A DNA stretch of 64,000 nucleotides. Origin: Bradyrhizobium septentrionale (GTDB lineage: Bacteria; Pseudomonadota; Alphaproteobacteria; Rhizobiales; Xanthobacteraceae). The stretch lies in assembly GCF_011516645.4 (NCBI RefSeq), contig NZ_CP088285.1, positions 248,001 to 312,000 on the forward strand, given 5' to 3'. Shown piece by piece: positions 17,981 through 28,182 of this stretch (position 1 is the first letter of the stretch; every line of letters begins with the position of its first letter). Made by a program: the position numbers and the translations under genes. The notes under the pieces were generated by a model. It was not told where the DNA came from and made no database searches. It saw only the letters and a list, made by a program, of their open reading frames with translations.

Positions 17981-18382
17981 TCAGAAGCCGCCCCAGTAAG
18001 GCGGCACGCCGTAGAAGCGATGCAGCTCGACTTCCTGCGAGCGGTCGCCCCAGTCGAAATCCTTGTCGGCGCGGAACGACGGTGCGCGCTTCAGCTCGTC
18101 ATCCTCGATGTCGAGCTCGTAGGCTTCGAACTTCAGATTGTAGTGCAGCCGGCCCCAAGGCAGCGGAAGCAAATTGGTTCCGATGCCGAGGAAGCCACCG
18201 AAGCTCAGCACCGCGTACGACACCTTGCCGGAGATCTTGTCGATCATCAGGCGCTCGATGTGGCCGACCATGTCCCCGTTGGCCCGGCGCACCGCGGTAC
18301 CTTCGACCCGATCGCTTGCAATGAGCTGATGCGGTCTGATGCTGGTGTCGGTCACCGTCTCGGTCCTGACGTCGACAGCCAT
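17981..18382 (-). CDS. Cytoplasmic PRC-barrel domain protein
   Basis: This 133-residue protein has no signal peptide. Its PRC-barrel spans about residues 18-90 (LIASDRVEGTAVRRANGDMVG, then YAVLSFGGFLGIGTNLLPLP). An acidic tail ends in HRFYGVPPYWGGF. ATG at 18382 follows a perfect ribosome site (AGGAGGGTGAG). It shares the GGFLGxG segment with the secreted relative next door. It is divergent from the two-component operon at 18670, and stress-linked regulation is a guess only. Confidence 0.85.
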   Translation of the reverse strand: MAVDVRTETVTDTSIRPHQLIASDRVEGTAVRRANGDMVGHIERLMIDKISGKVSYAVLSFGGFLGIGTNLLPLPWGRLHYNLKFEAYELDIEDDELKRAPSFRADKDFDWGDRSQEVELHRFYGVPPYWGGF

Positions 18383-18603
18383 CTCACCCTCCTGGCCTGA
18401 AAGTAGAAACAACGCGTCGCCGGGGGTTCGGGTTCCGGCCCCGGATATGACAGCTAACCTTCCCCTTTTCGGGCCGCGGTGATCACGGACCCCGGGGCGC
18501 CGGCCGGCAACAGATCGGCCCGAATTTCAACGCATTGGCTTGATGACAGAACGATAACTTTTCTCCGCCCCGGCGACCTGTAAACTCCATCTGCCGGGCA
18601 AGA

Positions 18604-18622
18604 TTTCAGAAATATACTGAAA
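18604..18622 (+). promoter_or_regulatory. Dyad upstream of the two-component operon
   Basis: TTTCAG at 18604-18609 and CTGAAA at 18617-18622 form a 6-bp dyad around AAATATA, in an AT-rich patch 48 bases before the response-regulator start. It may be a promoter element or autoregulatory site; nothing proves this. Confidence 0.35.
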
Positions 18623-18669
18623 CAAAATTCCTGAGCCGCTTCCCCCGAATCACGGACAAAAGAGTCGGT

Positions 18670-19407
18670 ATGACCCAGGCTGCGCCCAATATCCTAGTCG
18701 TCGAGGACGACCGCGAGACGCGGTCCCTCATCGCAAAATATCTCCGCACCAATTCCTGCCATGTCACGACCGCCTCCGATGGCCGCGAAATGGCCAAGGC
18801 GATGACCGACCACCGGGTGGATCTCCTGGTGCTCGACGTCATGCTGCCCGGCGAGGACGGCCTCAGCCTGTGCCGCAAGGTGCGCGCGGAGTCGCAGACA
18901 CCGATCATCATGCTGACCGCGCGCGGCGAGGACGTCGACCGCATCCTCGGCCTCGAGATGGGCGCCGACGACTATTTGGCCAAGCCGTTCAACCCGCGCG
19001 AGCTCTTGGCGCGCATCAACGCGGTGCTGCGCCGGCAGGCCGCCGCGCGCAACGCCAGCGCGATCGAGGGCGCGACCACGCTGAGCTTCCTCGGCTGGCG
19101 CATCGACATCCGCCTGCGGGAGCTGCGCAACCCGGAGGGTGCACGCGTCGCCATGACCAGCGCCGAATTCGACCTGCTGCGCACCTTCTGCGAGCGGCCC
19201 GGCCGCGTGCTGTCGCGCGACAGCCTGCTCGATCTGACGCAGGGCCGCAGCGCCGGTTCGTTCGAGCGTTCGATCGACGTGCTGGTCAGCCGCATCCGCC
19301 GCAAGATCGAGCCCGATCCGCAGGAAGCCACCATGATCAAGACGGTGCGTTCCGGCGGCTATGTGTTCACTCCGAGGGTGGAGGCGGTTGCCGCCACGAG
19401 CAACTGA
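18670..19407 (+). CDS. OmpR family DNA-binding response regulator
   Basis: This 245-residue regulator has a receiver domain (residues about 8-120) with acidic pocket EDD, the phosphorylated Asp in LLVLDVMLPGEDG, the switch Thr in MLTARGE and the Lys in LAKPFNPREL. The C-terminal winged helix of OmpR type spans residues 140-236 (FERSIDVLVSRIRRKIE, TVRSGGYVFTP). It is followed two bases later by the kinase gene at 19410 and works with it. Its target genes are unknown; the PRC-barrel genes next door are candidates by position only. Confidence 0.93.
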   Translation: MTQAAPNILVVEDDRETRSLIAKYLRTNSCHVTTASDGREMAKAMTDHRVDLLVLDVMLPGEDGLSLCRKVRAESQTPIIMLTARGEDVDRILGLEMGADDYLAKPFNPRELLARINAVLRRQAAARNASAIEGATTLSFLGWRIDIRLRELRNPEGARVAMTSAEFDLLRTFCERPGRVLSRDSLLDLTQGRSAGSFERSIDVLVSRIRRKIEPDPQEATMIKTVRSGGYVFTPRVEAVAATSN

Positions 19408-19409
19408 CC

Positions 19410-20768
19410 ATGAAGCTGCTGCGCGTGCTGAGTCTGCGGGGGATCGGCGCCCAGATGGCGGCGCTGGTTGTCGTCTCGATCGTCGCGCTGCATCTGATCA
19501 TTACCACCACCTTCCTGATCCATCGCCCTGACAGGGCCGAGCCTTCGGATCGCGGCCACGCCCAGCTCGCCGCTGCGGCACAATTGCTCGGGCATGCCCC
19601 GGCATCGGAGCGGCCGCGGCTCCTGGCCGACGTCGCCAGAGCCTTCCCGCAACTCGCAATCGGTGAGGTGCCGGCCGATACCGGCGCGCTCACCGAGACC
19701 GACACGCCGAACCTGCACGCGCTGCGCCGGCTCGGCGCCGGCTATCACGTCTTCTCGCTGCCGCGCGAGGCGGGCAGCACGCCGCATGACGGCGACATCC
19801 GCCGCGTCGCGATCCGCCTGCCCGATGGCGCCATGTTCGCCGCCAACCTGATGCCGGATCAGCATATGCGGCCGTTCTGGGGTGGGCCGTGGATGATGAC
19901 GGTGCTGTTCGCCGTCATCAGCGTCACCCTGCTCGGCCTGTGGGCGGCATGGGCGCTGACGGCGCCGCTGTCGTCCTTCGTCAAGGCCGCCGAGACCTTC
20001 AGCCTGAACGGCGCGGCCGCGCCGCTGCCCGAGCGCGGCCCCGAGGAGATCCGTTCGCTGGCCAAGGCGCTCAACCGGATGCGCGAGCGCATCACCGCCT
20101 TGATCGACGACCGCACCAAGATGCTGGCCGCGATCAGCCACGATCTGCGCACGCCGATCACGCGGATGCGGCTGCGCGCCGAGTTCATCGAGGACGAGAC
20201 CCATCGCCACCGCATGCTGCGCGACCTCGACCAGATGCGCTCGATGCTGGAATCGGTGCTGTCGTTCCTGCGCAACGATCGCAAGCTCGAGGAGATGACG
20301 CTGGTCGACATCGCGAGCACGCTGCACCTCGTCACCGACCAGTTCGCCGACATGGGGCACAAGGTGAGCTACGAGGGGCCGCAGCACGCCATGGCGACCG
20401 CGCGGCCCGCCGACCTGCATCGCTGCATCACCAATCTGGTGGAGAATGCCGCACGCTTCGGCGGCGAAGTCGCCGTCCGGCTCGAAGTCAAGGCCAACAG
20501 TCTCGTGGTCGACATTGAGGACGACGGCCCCGGCATTTCGGACGCGCACAAGGCGACCGTGCTGGAGCCGTTCGTGCGCGGCGACCAGGCGCGCAACATG
20601 GACGAGGCCGAGGGTTTCGGCCTCGGCCTGTCGATCGCCAACGCCATCGTGCTCGCGCATGGCGGCACGCTGTCGCTGCACGATCGGAAGCCACACGGGC
20701 TCGTGGTCCGGATCGAATTGCCGGCGCGTCAACAGCAGTTGCAGCCGCCGCAGAAATCTGCGGCCTGA
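19410..20768 (+). CDS. EnvZ-like sensor histidine kinase
   Basis: This 452-residue inner-membrane kinase has a first membrane helix (about residues 12-32), a periplasmic sensor loop, a second helix (about 160-182), a HAMP linker and an H-box (AISHDLRTPITRMRLRAEF) carrying the phospho-accepting His. The catalytic domain has the N-box NLVENAARFGG and G-boxes DDGPGIS and GFGLGLSIAN. The H-box type and architecture resemble EnvZ. It starts two bases after the response regulator stop. The signal sensed is unknown. Confidence 0.93.
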   Translation: MKLLRVLSLRGIGAQMAALVVVSIVALHLIITTTFLIHRPDRAEPSDRGHAQLAAAAQLLGHAPASERPRLLADVARAFPQLAIGEVPADTGALTETDTPNLHALRRLGAGYHVFSLPREAGSTPHDGDIRRVAIRLPDGAMFAANLMPDQHMRPFWGGPWMMTVLFAVISVTLLGLWAAWALTAPLSSFVKAAETFSLNGAAAPLPERGPEEIRSLAKALNRMRERITALIDDRTKMLAAISHDLRTPITRMRLRAEFIEDETHRHRMLRDLDQMRSMLESVLSFLRNDRKLEEMTLVDIASTLHLVTDQFADMGHKVSYEGPQHAMATARPADLHRCITNLVENAARFGGEVAVRLEVKANSLVVDIEDDGPGISDAHKATVLEPFVRGDQARNMDEAEGFGLGLSIANAIVLAHGGTLSLHDRKPHGLVVRIELPARQQQLQPPQKSAA

Positions 20769-20796
20769 TCAGGCTGATCTGAGCGACAACAAAGAT

Positions 20797-20991
20797 TCAG
20801 GCTGCAAGTGGCGTGAGCTGAGCTACGTCATAGATCGCGATCGCCTCGAAGCGGTAATTGCAGGCGCGGCAATTCCACAGATAAGACGTGCGCCCCTCGC
20901 TGTGCTCCACCCAATCGGGGCGGGCAATCGGCTTGCCGCATTGCGCGCAGGGATTTTCGCGAGGCATATAGCCTGTGTCCTGACGGACCAT
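20797..20991 (-). CDS. Small zinc-ribbon protein
   Basis: This 64-residue protein has two CxxC pairs (CAQC at residues 15-18 and CRAC at 41-44), the pattern of a rubredoxin-like or zinc-ribbon knuckle. It also carries PDWVEHSEGRTSYLWNCRAC and a short helical end. ATG at 20991 follows CGGGAGAAGCGCC. No family name is certain. It converges with the kinase gene and may have a DNA-, RNA- or protein-binding role. Confidence 0.7.
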   Translation of the reverse strand: MVRQDTGYMPRENPCAQCGKPIARPDWVEHSEGRTSYLWNCRACNYRFEAIAIYDVAQLTPLAA

Positions 20992-21367
20992 GGCGCTTCT
21001 CCCGAATGTTGTTTTCTTGCGTGCTTTGGAAGGGACAGACGCGCTGACTGAGTGCGCGCTGCCATGGATGAAGTGTAAACCTTCACCGAATCGTTTGCAC
21101 GAAAAACCTTTGTGGATAGCGTGCGGCAAAAAGCGGCCAAGAAATTTAGAGCGGAAAAAACTGAAGCAGACAATTTTCGGCTGAGACAATTGAAGCAAAC
21201 AATTTGAAGCATCTGTCTTCGCAATCGCGTCGTCCGCTTCACCGGCATTCGGACAATTACGGACGCAGAACCTTCGCTGATGCGAAGGTTCTGCCACATT
21301 CCTGCCCGCTCGCCGTACCATTCAGACCGCAGAACCGACGCGCATCTGAAAGCCCCGAGCGACCGAG
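20992..21367. other. 376-base AT-richer intergenic stretch
   Basis: No gene is supported here. The stretch is visibly less GC-rich than its surroundings. It holds a direct repeat pair (TGAAGCAGACAATTT at 21162-21176 and TGAAGCAAACAATTT at 21191-21205, one mismatch) and the hairpin at 21265-21294. It serves as the upstream region of both the zinc-ribbon gene and the transglycosylase gene. Confidence 0.5.
21265..21294. repeat. Perfect 13-bp stem hairpin upstream of the lytic transglycosylase gene
   Basis: GCAGAACCTTCGC and GCGAAGGTTCTGC form a perfect inverted repeat with a 4-base loop (TGAT). No T-run follows on either strand. It lies about 75 bases before the gene starting at 21368. Confidence 0.6.
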
Positions 21368-21916
21368 ATGAAGACCGTACAAGCCCTTAGCTGCCTTCTT
21401 GGCTGCCTTGCCGCGATTGCAGAGCTGGCCTCCGGCACCAGCGCGCATGCACAATCGCGCGTGCAATATGAGGCGATGGTCGCGGCCGAGGCGCAGGCGA
21501 ACCTGGTGCCGGAAGAGCTGGTGCATCGCGTCATCGTGCGCGAGAGCAAGTACCATCCGCAGCTGATCGGGCGCGGCGGCACCATCGGGCTGATGCAGAT
21601 CAAGCTCGGCACCGCGCGCGGCCTGGGCTACACCGGTACCGCCGAAGGTCTGCGCGAGCCCGGAACCAATCTCAAATACGGCGTCAAATACCTCGCCGGC
21701 GCCTTTCGCGCCGCCAATGGCGATCACGACCGAGCCGTGCGTTATTTCGCGGGCGGCTATTACTATGTCGCAAAGCGCCAGCGCGGGGATCACCTCAAGC
21801 AAGCGAAGCATGGCGGCGCGGGTGCGGCACCGAAGGAGCTCGCCAAACAGGACGCCAGCCAGGACCAGATGACGGCTGATACCGCCGAACCGAAGCCGGA
21901 ACAGGCTTCCAAATAA
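21368..21916 (+). CDS. Lytic transglycosylase (SLT domain)
   Basis: This 182-residue exported protein has a signal peptide (residues 1-29) and a compact SLT domain of about 110 residues. The catalytic Glu is in VIVRESKYHPQLIG, followed by the GLMQIKLGTARGLGY signature and the NLKYGVKYLAGAF segment. It would cleave peptidoglycan glycan strands non-hydrolytically in the periplasm. A Lys/Gln/Ala-rich tail of about 40 residues follows the domain. It stands alone upstream of the thiamine operon. Confidence 0.92.
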   Translation: MKTVQALSCLLGCLAAIAELASGTSAHAQSRVQYEAMVAAEAQANLVPEELVHRVIVRESKYHPQLIGRGGTIGLMQIKLGTARGLGYTGTAEGLREPGTNLKYGVKYLAGAFRAANGDHDRAVRYFAGGYYYVAKRQRGDHLKQAKHGGAGAAPKELAKQDASQDQMTADTAEPKPEQASK

Positions 21917-21923
21917 GTGCCTT

Positions 21924-22040
21924 CGTGTCCCGGACGCGGTGCAGCGCGCAGCGTTGCGCCGCAGAGCCGGGACCTGTGATCGGCAGAATGGCCCCGGCTC
22001 AGCAGCGCACCGCTGTCGCGCTGCGCTGCGTCCGGGGCAC
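21924..22040. repeat. Palindromic intergenic repeat with GAGCCGGGAC core (divergent copy)
   Basis: It begins GTCCCGGACGCGG and ends CTGCGTCCGGGGCAC, with the core AGAGCCGGGACC in between. It has the same layout as the elements at 23517-23653 and 33428-33570 but differs in sequence at the ends. Confidence 0.55.
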
Positions 22041-22129
22041 GCGAGTTTTGCGCACGCCGCGGTGCCGTCCCAAGGTGCGGTCCCTGGCATACAAGTTGAC
22101 ACATCCGCCCATCCGCCTACATTAGGGGC

Positions 22130-22252
22130 GTTCCGAGGGGTGCTCCGAAGGAGGAGCTGAGATACCGCAAGCTTGGACTTCGCCATCACGGCGATCAGTT
22201 CGGGACCGCGGTGACCCTTTGAACCTGATCCGGGTCATGCCGGCGAAGGGAC
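22130..22252 (+). promoter_or_regulatory. TPP riboswitch (THI element)
   Basis: The conserved blocks of the thiamine pyrophosphate aptamer are present: GGGGTGC at 22137-22143, GCTGAGATACC at about 22156-22166, and ACCCTTTGAACCTGATC followed by CGGGTCATGCCGGCGAAGGGA near the 3' end. GTTCC (22130-22134) pairs with GGGAC (22248-22252) as the closing helix. The thiO start codon follows only four bases later. The ribosome site is therefore inside the aptamer's 3' strand, and ligand binding should block translation directly. Confidence 0.95.
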
Positions 22253-22256
22253 AGGG

Positions 22257-23282
22257 ATGTATCAGACGTCAAGACCGCGGGGGGATTCCCCCGTCTCCAT
22301 CATCGGCGCAGGCATAGCCGGCGCCTGGCATGCGCTGTTGCTCGCAGAGGCCGGACGGGCCGTCACCCTGCATGAGCGCAGTGACGCCGCGATGACGGAA
22401 TCCACAAGCCACTTCGCCGGCGGAATGCTGGCGCCCTGGTGCGAGGCGGAGGCATCCGAGCCCGTGATCTCGCGGCTCGGCATCCGCGCGCTCGATTTGT
22501 GGCGGCAGCATTTCCCCAAAACCCCGTTCAATGGCTCGCTGGTGGTGGCGCATCCGCGCGACCGCGCCGATTTCGAGCGCTTCGCCCGCCTCACCACCAA
22601 TCACCGAAGGCTCGACGCCGAGGGCCTCCGCGAACTCGAGCCGTCGCTCGAGGGCCGCTTCCGTGACGGCCTGTTCTATCCCGACGAGGGCCATGTCGAG
22701 CCGCGCCGCGTGCTGCCCCAACTGCATGCCGCGATCGCCAAGGCCGGCGGCGCCATCAAGTTCGGCAGCGACGCCGAGGCCCAAGATCTCGCCAAAGATC
22801 TCGACGGCCTCGTGATCGACTGCCGCGGCCTTGCCGCGCGCGACCGTGAGCCGAGCCTGCGCGGCGTCAAGGGCGAGATGATCATCATCGAGACCGCGGA
22901 GGTCGAGCTGTCGCGCCCGGTGCGGCTGATCCATCCGCGCTGGCCGCTCTATGTGATCCCGCGCGGCGACGGCCGCTTCATGCTGGGCGCGACATCGATC
23001 GAGGCCGAGGACAACGGCGTCAGCGTGCGCTCGGCGCTGGAGCTGTTAGGGGCCGCCTATGTGGTGCATCCGGCGTTCGCCGAGGCGCGCATCGTCGAGT
23101 TCGGCGCCGGCCTGCGCCCGGCATTTCCGGACAATCTGCCCAAAATCAGGATCGAGCAGGACCGCATCACGGTGAACGGACTCTACCGTCACGGCTTCCT
23201 GCTGGCGCCGGCGCTGGCCGAGCTAACGCTCGCCTACATCGCGCGCGGCGAAATCGACAATGAGGTGATGCAATGCGCGTGA
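22257..23282 (+). CDS. thiO: Glycine oxidase ThiO
   Basis: This 341-residue FAD-dependent oxidase converts glycine to iminoacetate for thiazole synthesis. The dinucleotide-binding motif IIGAGIAGAW lies at residues 15-24. A conserved segment FAGGMLAPWCEAE and a C-terminal YRHGFLLAPALAEL match ThiO and related DAO-type enzymes. It is first in the operon, directly after the TPP riboswitch, with thiS, thiG, thiE and thiC following. Its stop at 23280-23282 lies within a short duplication that also carries the thiS start. Confidence 0.93.
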   Translation: MYQTSRPRGDSPVSIIGAGIAGAWHALLLAEAGRAVTLHERSDAAMTESTSHFAGGMLAPWCEAEASEPVISRLGIRALDLWRQHFPKTPFNGSLVVAHPRDRADFERFARLTTNHRRLDAEGLRELEPSLEGRFRDGLFYPDEGHVEPRRVLPQLHAAIAKAGGAIKFGSDAEAQDLAKDLDGLVIDCRGLAARDREPSLRGVKGEMIIIETAEVELSRPVRLIHPRWPLYVIPRGDGRFMLGATSIEAEDNGVSVRSALELLGAAYVVHPAFAEARIVEFGAGLRPAFPDNLPKIRIEQDRITVNGLYRHGFLLAPALAELTLAYIARGEIDNEVMQCA

Positions 23283-23299
23283 TCGTCCAATGCGTGTGA
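23273..23299 (+). other. Eight-codon mini-ORF created by tandem duplication of the thiS start
   Basis: Two adjacent 17-base units, 23271-23287 and 23288-23304, match at 14 positions; both begin CAATGCG. The first unit contains an ATG opening an eight-codon frame (MRVIVQCV) that stops at 23297-23299, overlapping the thiS start codon region. It repeats the first residues of ThiS (MRVIV). It may be a decoy start or couple thiO and thiS translation. Confidence 0.5.
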
Positions 23300-23487
23300 T
23301 TGTAAATGGTGAGCACCGGGAGATCGCGGCTTCCAGCGTCGATGCGCTGCTGGCCGAACTCGACTACGAGGGCACCCATTTCGCGATCGCGCTGAATTAC
23401 GACGTGGTGCCGAAGAGCCGCTGGGCCGAGACGCGGCTGCAAGCCGGCGACGAGATCGAGATCATCACGCCGCGGCAGGGAGGGTGA
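23290..23487 (+). CDS. thiS: Sulfur carrier protein ThiS
   Basis: This 65-residue ubiquitin-fold protein ends in the required Gly-Gly, which is adenylated and thiocarboxylated before donating sulfur to the thiazole ring. The family ending DEIEIITPRQGG is intact. It begins seven bases after the thiO stop. No thiF-like activating gene is in the window, so activation must come from elsewhere. Confidence 0.94.
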   Translation: MRVIVNGEHREIAASSVDALLAELDYEGTHFAIALNYDVVPKSRWAETRLQAGDEIEIITPRQGG

Positions 23488-23516
23488 TGGCGATGCGTGC
23501 ACGAACTTTCCCCACG

Positions 23517-23653
23517 TCGTCCCGGCCGAGTGCGCGCTTGCGCACGGAGCCGGGACCCATACGACGCGGCCCTTCCTTGGGCACACTTGGAGACGCTCGT
23601 CGCAACAATGCCCGGTCGTGGTTATGGGTCCCGGCCTTCGCCGGGACGACGGC
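23517..23653. repeat. Palindromic repeat inserted between thiS and thiG
   Basis: The element starts GTCGTCCCGGCCGAGTGCGC, has the core GAGCCGGGACCCAT and ends GGTTATGGGTCCCGG plus CCTTCGCCGGGACGACG. Its ends are inverted, and a second copy with near-identical ends is at 33428-33570. It has no coding capacity. It separates thiG from thiS by 190 bases inside what should be one transcript. Confidence 0.8.
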
Positions 23654-23678
23654 ATAGCTTGAGGAGACACCACGGATC

Positions 23679-24461
23679 ATGGTCACCTTCTACGGCAAAT
23701 CCTTCCCCTCCCGCCTCCTGATCGGCACGGCGCTCTATCCCTCGCCGGCGATCATGCAGGGCGCGATCCGCGCCTCGGGCGCCAGCATCGTCACGGTGTC
23801 GCTGCGGCGCGAGGCGGCCGGGGGCAAGACCGGCGATGCGTTCTGGTCGCTGATCCGCGAGCTCGGCGTCACCGTGCTGCCGAACACCGCGGGCTGCCGC
23901 AGCGTCAAGGAGGCGGTGACCACCGCAAAGCTCGCGCGCGAATTGTTCGGCACGCCCTGGATCAAGCTCGAGGTGATCGCCGACAACGACACGCTGCAGC
24001 CCGACGTGGTCGGCCTGGTCGAGGCCGCCGCGATCCTGATCAAGGACGGGTTCGAGGTGTTCCCCTATTGCACCGAGGATTTCTCGGTCGCCTCACGGCT
24101 GGTCGATGCCGGCTGCAAGGTGGTGATGCCATGGGCCGCGCCGATCGGCAGCGCGAAGGGCATCACCAACCGCGACGCGCTGAAACTTTTGCGCGACCGC
24201 CTGCCCGATATCACGCTGGTGGTCGACGCCGGTCTCGGCGCGCCGTCGCATGCCGCCGAAGCGCTCGAGCTCGGCTATGACGCCGTGCTGCTCAACACTG
24301 CGGTCGCCAAGGCCGCCGATCCCGTCGCGATGGCCAACGCCTTCCGCCTCGGCGTCGAAGCCGGCCGCACCGCCTATGAAGCCGGGCTGATGGAAGCCCG
24401 CGACTTCGCCTCCCCCTCCACCCCCGTCGTTGGGACCCCGTTCTGGCATGCCGTATCCTGA
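23679..24461 (+). CDS. thiG: Thiazole synthase ThiG
   Basis: This 260-residue barrel enzyme forms the thiazole phosphate ring from deoxyxylulose 5-phosphate, iminoacetate and ThiS thiocarboxylate. Family blocks include [14 protein letters not shown], the Schiff-base Lys96 in [22 protein letters not shown] and [13 protein letters not shown]. Length is normal. The last 14 bases overlap the start of thiE. Confidence 0.95.
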   Translation: MVTFYGKSFPSRLLIGTALYPSPAIMQGAIRASGASIVTVSLRREAAGGKTGDAFWSLIRELGVTVLPNTAGCRSVKEAVTTAKLARELFGTPWIKLEVIADNDTLQPDVVGLVEAAAILIKDGFEVFPYCTEDFSVASRLVDAGCKVVMPWAAPIGSAKGITNRDALKLLRDRLPDITLVVDAGLGAPSHAAEALELGYDAVLLNTAVAKAADPVAMANAFRLGVEAGRTAYEAGLMEARDFASPSTPVVGTPFWHAVS

Positions 24462-25056
24462 TCCGTTCTATCCCGTCGTCGACAGCATCAAGTGGGTCGA
24501 GCGCCTGACAAAGCTTGGCGTCGGCACCATCCAGCTGCGCGCGAAAGAGCTCGACGATGCCGGGGCGCTGCAGATCGTCAGCGATGCGCTGGCGATCACA
24601 AAGGGCACGCCGACGAAACTCGTCGTCAACGATTACTGGCGCGCGGCGATCGTTGCCGGTGCCGAGCACCTGCATCTCGGCCAGGAAGACCTCGCCGACG
24701 CGGACCTCGGTGAAATCCGCAAAGCAAAATTGACGCTGGGCGTCTCCACCCACGATGACGCCGAGCTTGCGACCGCGCTCGCGGCAAAACCCGACTACGT
24801 CGCGCTCGGCCCGATCTTCTTCACCACGCTGAAGTCGATGCGGTTCGAACCGCAGGGCATTGCGAAGATCACCGAGTGGAAGAAGCGGATCGGCGCGATC
24901 CCGCTTGTCGCGATCGGCGGCATCAAGTTCGAGCACGCCGCCGAGATCTTCGCTGCCGGCGCCGACTCGATCGCCGTCGTCTCTGACGTCACCCAGAACG
25001 CCGACCCCGACGCGCGGGTGCGGCAGTGGCTCGGCCTCAACGCGGAGGCGGCGTGA
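24448..25056 (+). CDS. thiE: Thiamine phosphate synthase ThiE
   Basis: This 202-residue enzyme joins the pyrimidine and thiazole halves into thiamine phosphate. The segments [25 protein letters not shown] and [12 protein letters not shown] match ThiE. ATG at 24448 is inside the end of thiG, which implies coupled translation. The next gene of the pathway, thiC, is separated by a palindromic repeat. Confidence 0.93.
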   Translation: MPYPDPFYPVVDSIKWVERLTKLGVGTIQLRAKELDDAGALQIVSDALAITKGTPTKLVVNDYWRAAIVAGAEHLHLGQEDLADADLGEIRKAKLTLGVSTHDDAELATALAAKPDYVALGPIFFTTLKSMRFEPQGIAKITEWKKRIGAIPLVAIGGIKFEHAAEIFAAGADSIAVVSDVTQNADPDARVRQWLGLNAEAA

Positions 25057-27114
<2,058 letters not shown>

Positions 27115-27132
27115 GGGCTCGCCCTCTCCGCT

Positions 27133-27192
27133 CGTCATGCCCGGGGCAAAAGCGCGAAGCGCGTCTTCGCGCCAGATGACCCGGGCATCCAT
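27133..27192. repeat. Short repeat fragment with TGCCCGGG / CCCGGGCA ends
   Basis: TCATGCCCGGGGCAAAAGCG at the left is mirrored by GATGACCCGGGCATCC at the right, with an inner pair GCGAAGCGCG/CGCGCC. A comparable GCCCGGG hairpin occurs at 51596-51624. It is probably another palindromic non-coding element. Confidence 0.5.
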
Positions 27193-27200
27193 CCAGAAGG

Positions 27201-27228
27201 AAGAGGCCGGGCGAGAGCCCGGCCTCTT
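27201..27228 (+). terminator. Terminator of the thiamine operon
   Basis: AAGAGGCCGGGC and GCCCGGCCTCTT form a perfect 12-bp stem with a GAGA loop, followed by TGCTTCT. It lies 87 bases after the thiC stop and ends the thiO-thiC transcription unit. Confidence 0.85.
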
Positions 27229-27507
27229 TGCTTCTAGGGCGCGCACTCATAAATCCATCGCGTGTGTGCGGATCGTACAGGGGCAGTCACGACAGCAACC
27301 GGCCCAAGGCCGCCACGTGCTCCGCAGAACCATTGACTTGGATCAACGAAAATCCGTTATCTCATCGCATGCCATGATGCTCAAAAGCGATGAAGTGCCG
27401 CGTCGATGATGCTATCATGCTCCCCTCAAATAAACGATTTAGCGACAATTCCACGTCCGGTTCGCAGAGGGTCCAGTAGCCTAATGACCATTTAATTGGA
27501 GATTTTC

Positions 27508-27903
27508 ATGAGAACCTTCAATGCGGTACTATTCGTACTTCTCGTTGCGCAATCGGCCTCGACACAGGCTGCCGATTTGAACGGAGCCTGGACGATCGAC
27601 GCCTCGGCCTGCGACAAGGTATTCACCAAGGAGAACAACAAGCTCGCGTTCAAGAAAGATGCCGATCTCCACGCGGGCGGCTTAATCGTCCAGGGAAAGC
27701 AAATCACCGGCACGTTTCAAAAATGTACTGTCAAATCGTTGCACGATGACGGGCAGAATGTTCGAGTGATTGCGTCGTGCTCGGACGGCGTCGCGATTTC
27801 AGACGTAGCAATCGACGTGAAACTCTCTGGCGAGAATAAGATCACGCTCAGCGCCAAGGAGCCGGTGCCAATGGAGACGCCGTATGTTCGCTGCTCGATG
27901 TGA
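27508..27903 (+). CDS. Secreted hypothetical protein with lower GC than its surroundings
   Basis: This 131-residue protein has a signal peptide (residues 1-20, ending QAA). A small beta-rich domain follows, starting DLNGAWTID and carrying four cysteines (in SACDK, QKCTV, ASCSD and VRCSM) that could form two disulfides. ATG at 27508 follows GGAGATTTTC. The gene and its upstream 150 bases are clearly less GC-rich than the genome average, which suggests acquisition. It has no recognised family. Confidence 0.7.
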   Translation: MRTFNAVLFVLLVAQSASTQAADLNGAWTIDASACDKVFTKENNKLAFKKDADLHAGGLIVQGKQITGTFQKCTVKSLHDDGQNVRVIASCSDGVAISDVAIDVKLSGENKITLSAKEPVPMETPYVRCSM

Positions 27904-28182
27904 TATCGGTGGCGACAGCCTGAGAGCGACGTGGATGATCGACTATCGAAGGTCCTAAATGCGGACAGTGTAGATAGCTGTCTACTGCACCGGATTGCTT
28001 CCCGTCGTCGCTTCGCCCCTGGTTCGACCGCGCGGCGAGGTCGAACGACGATCAGAGCGGTTCAGTGGTCCGCGACAGCACCTTTGCGAGCCATCGTAAT
28101 GATCGCGATAACGACCGCGAGAAGATGATGGGTTACGCTTCCGCCTTCGTTCGTCGAGCTACGGCGGACAAGTAGCTACCCC

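Noticed and set aside
22257..22440. Possibility that thiO starts further downstream
   Set aside because: The dinucleotide-binding motif begins at residue 15, so a later start would remove it.
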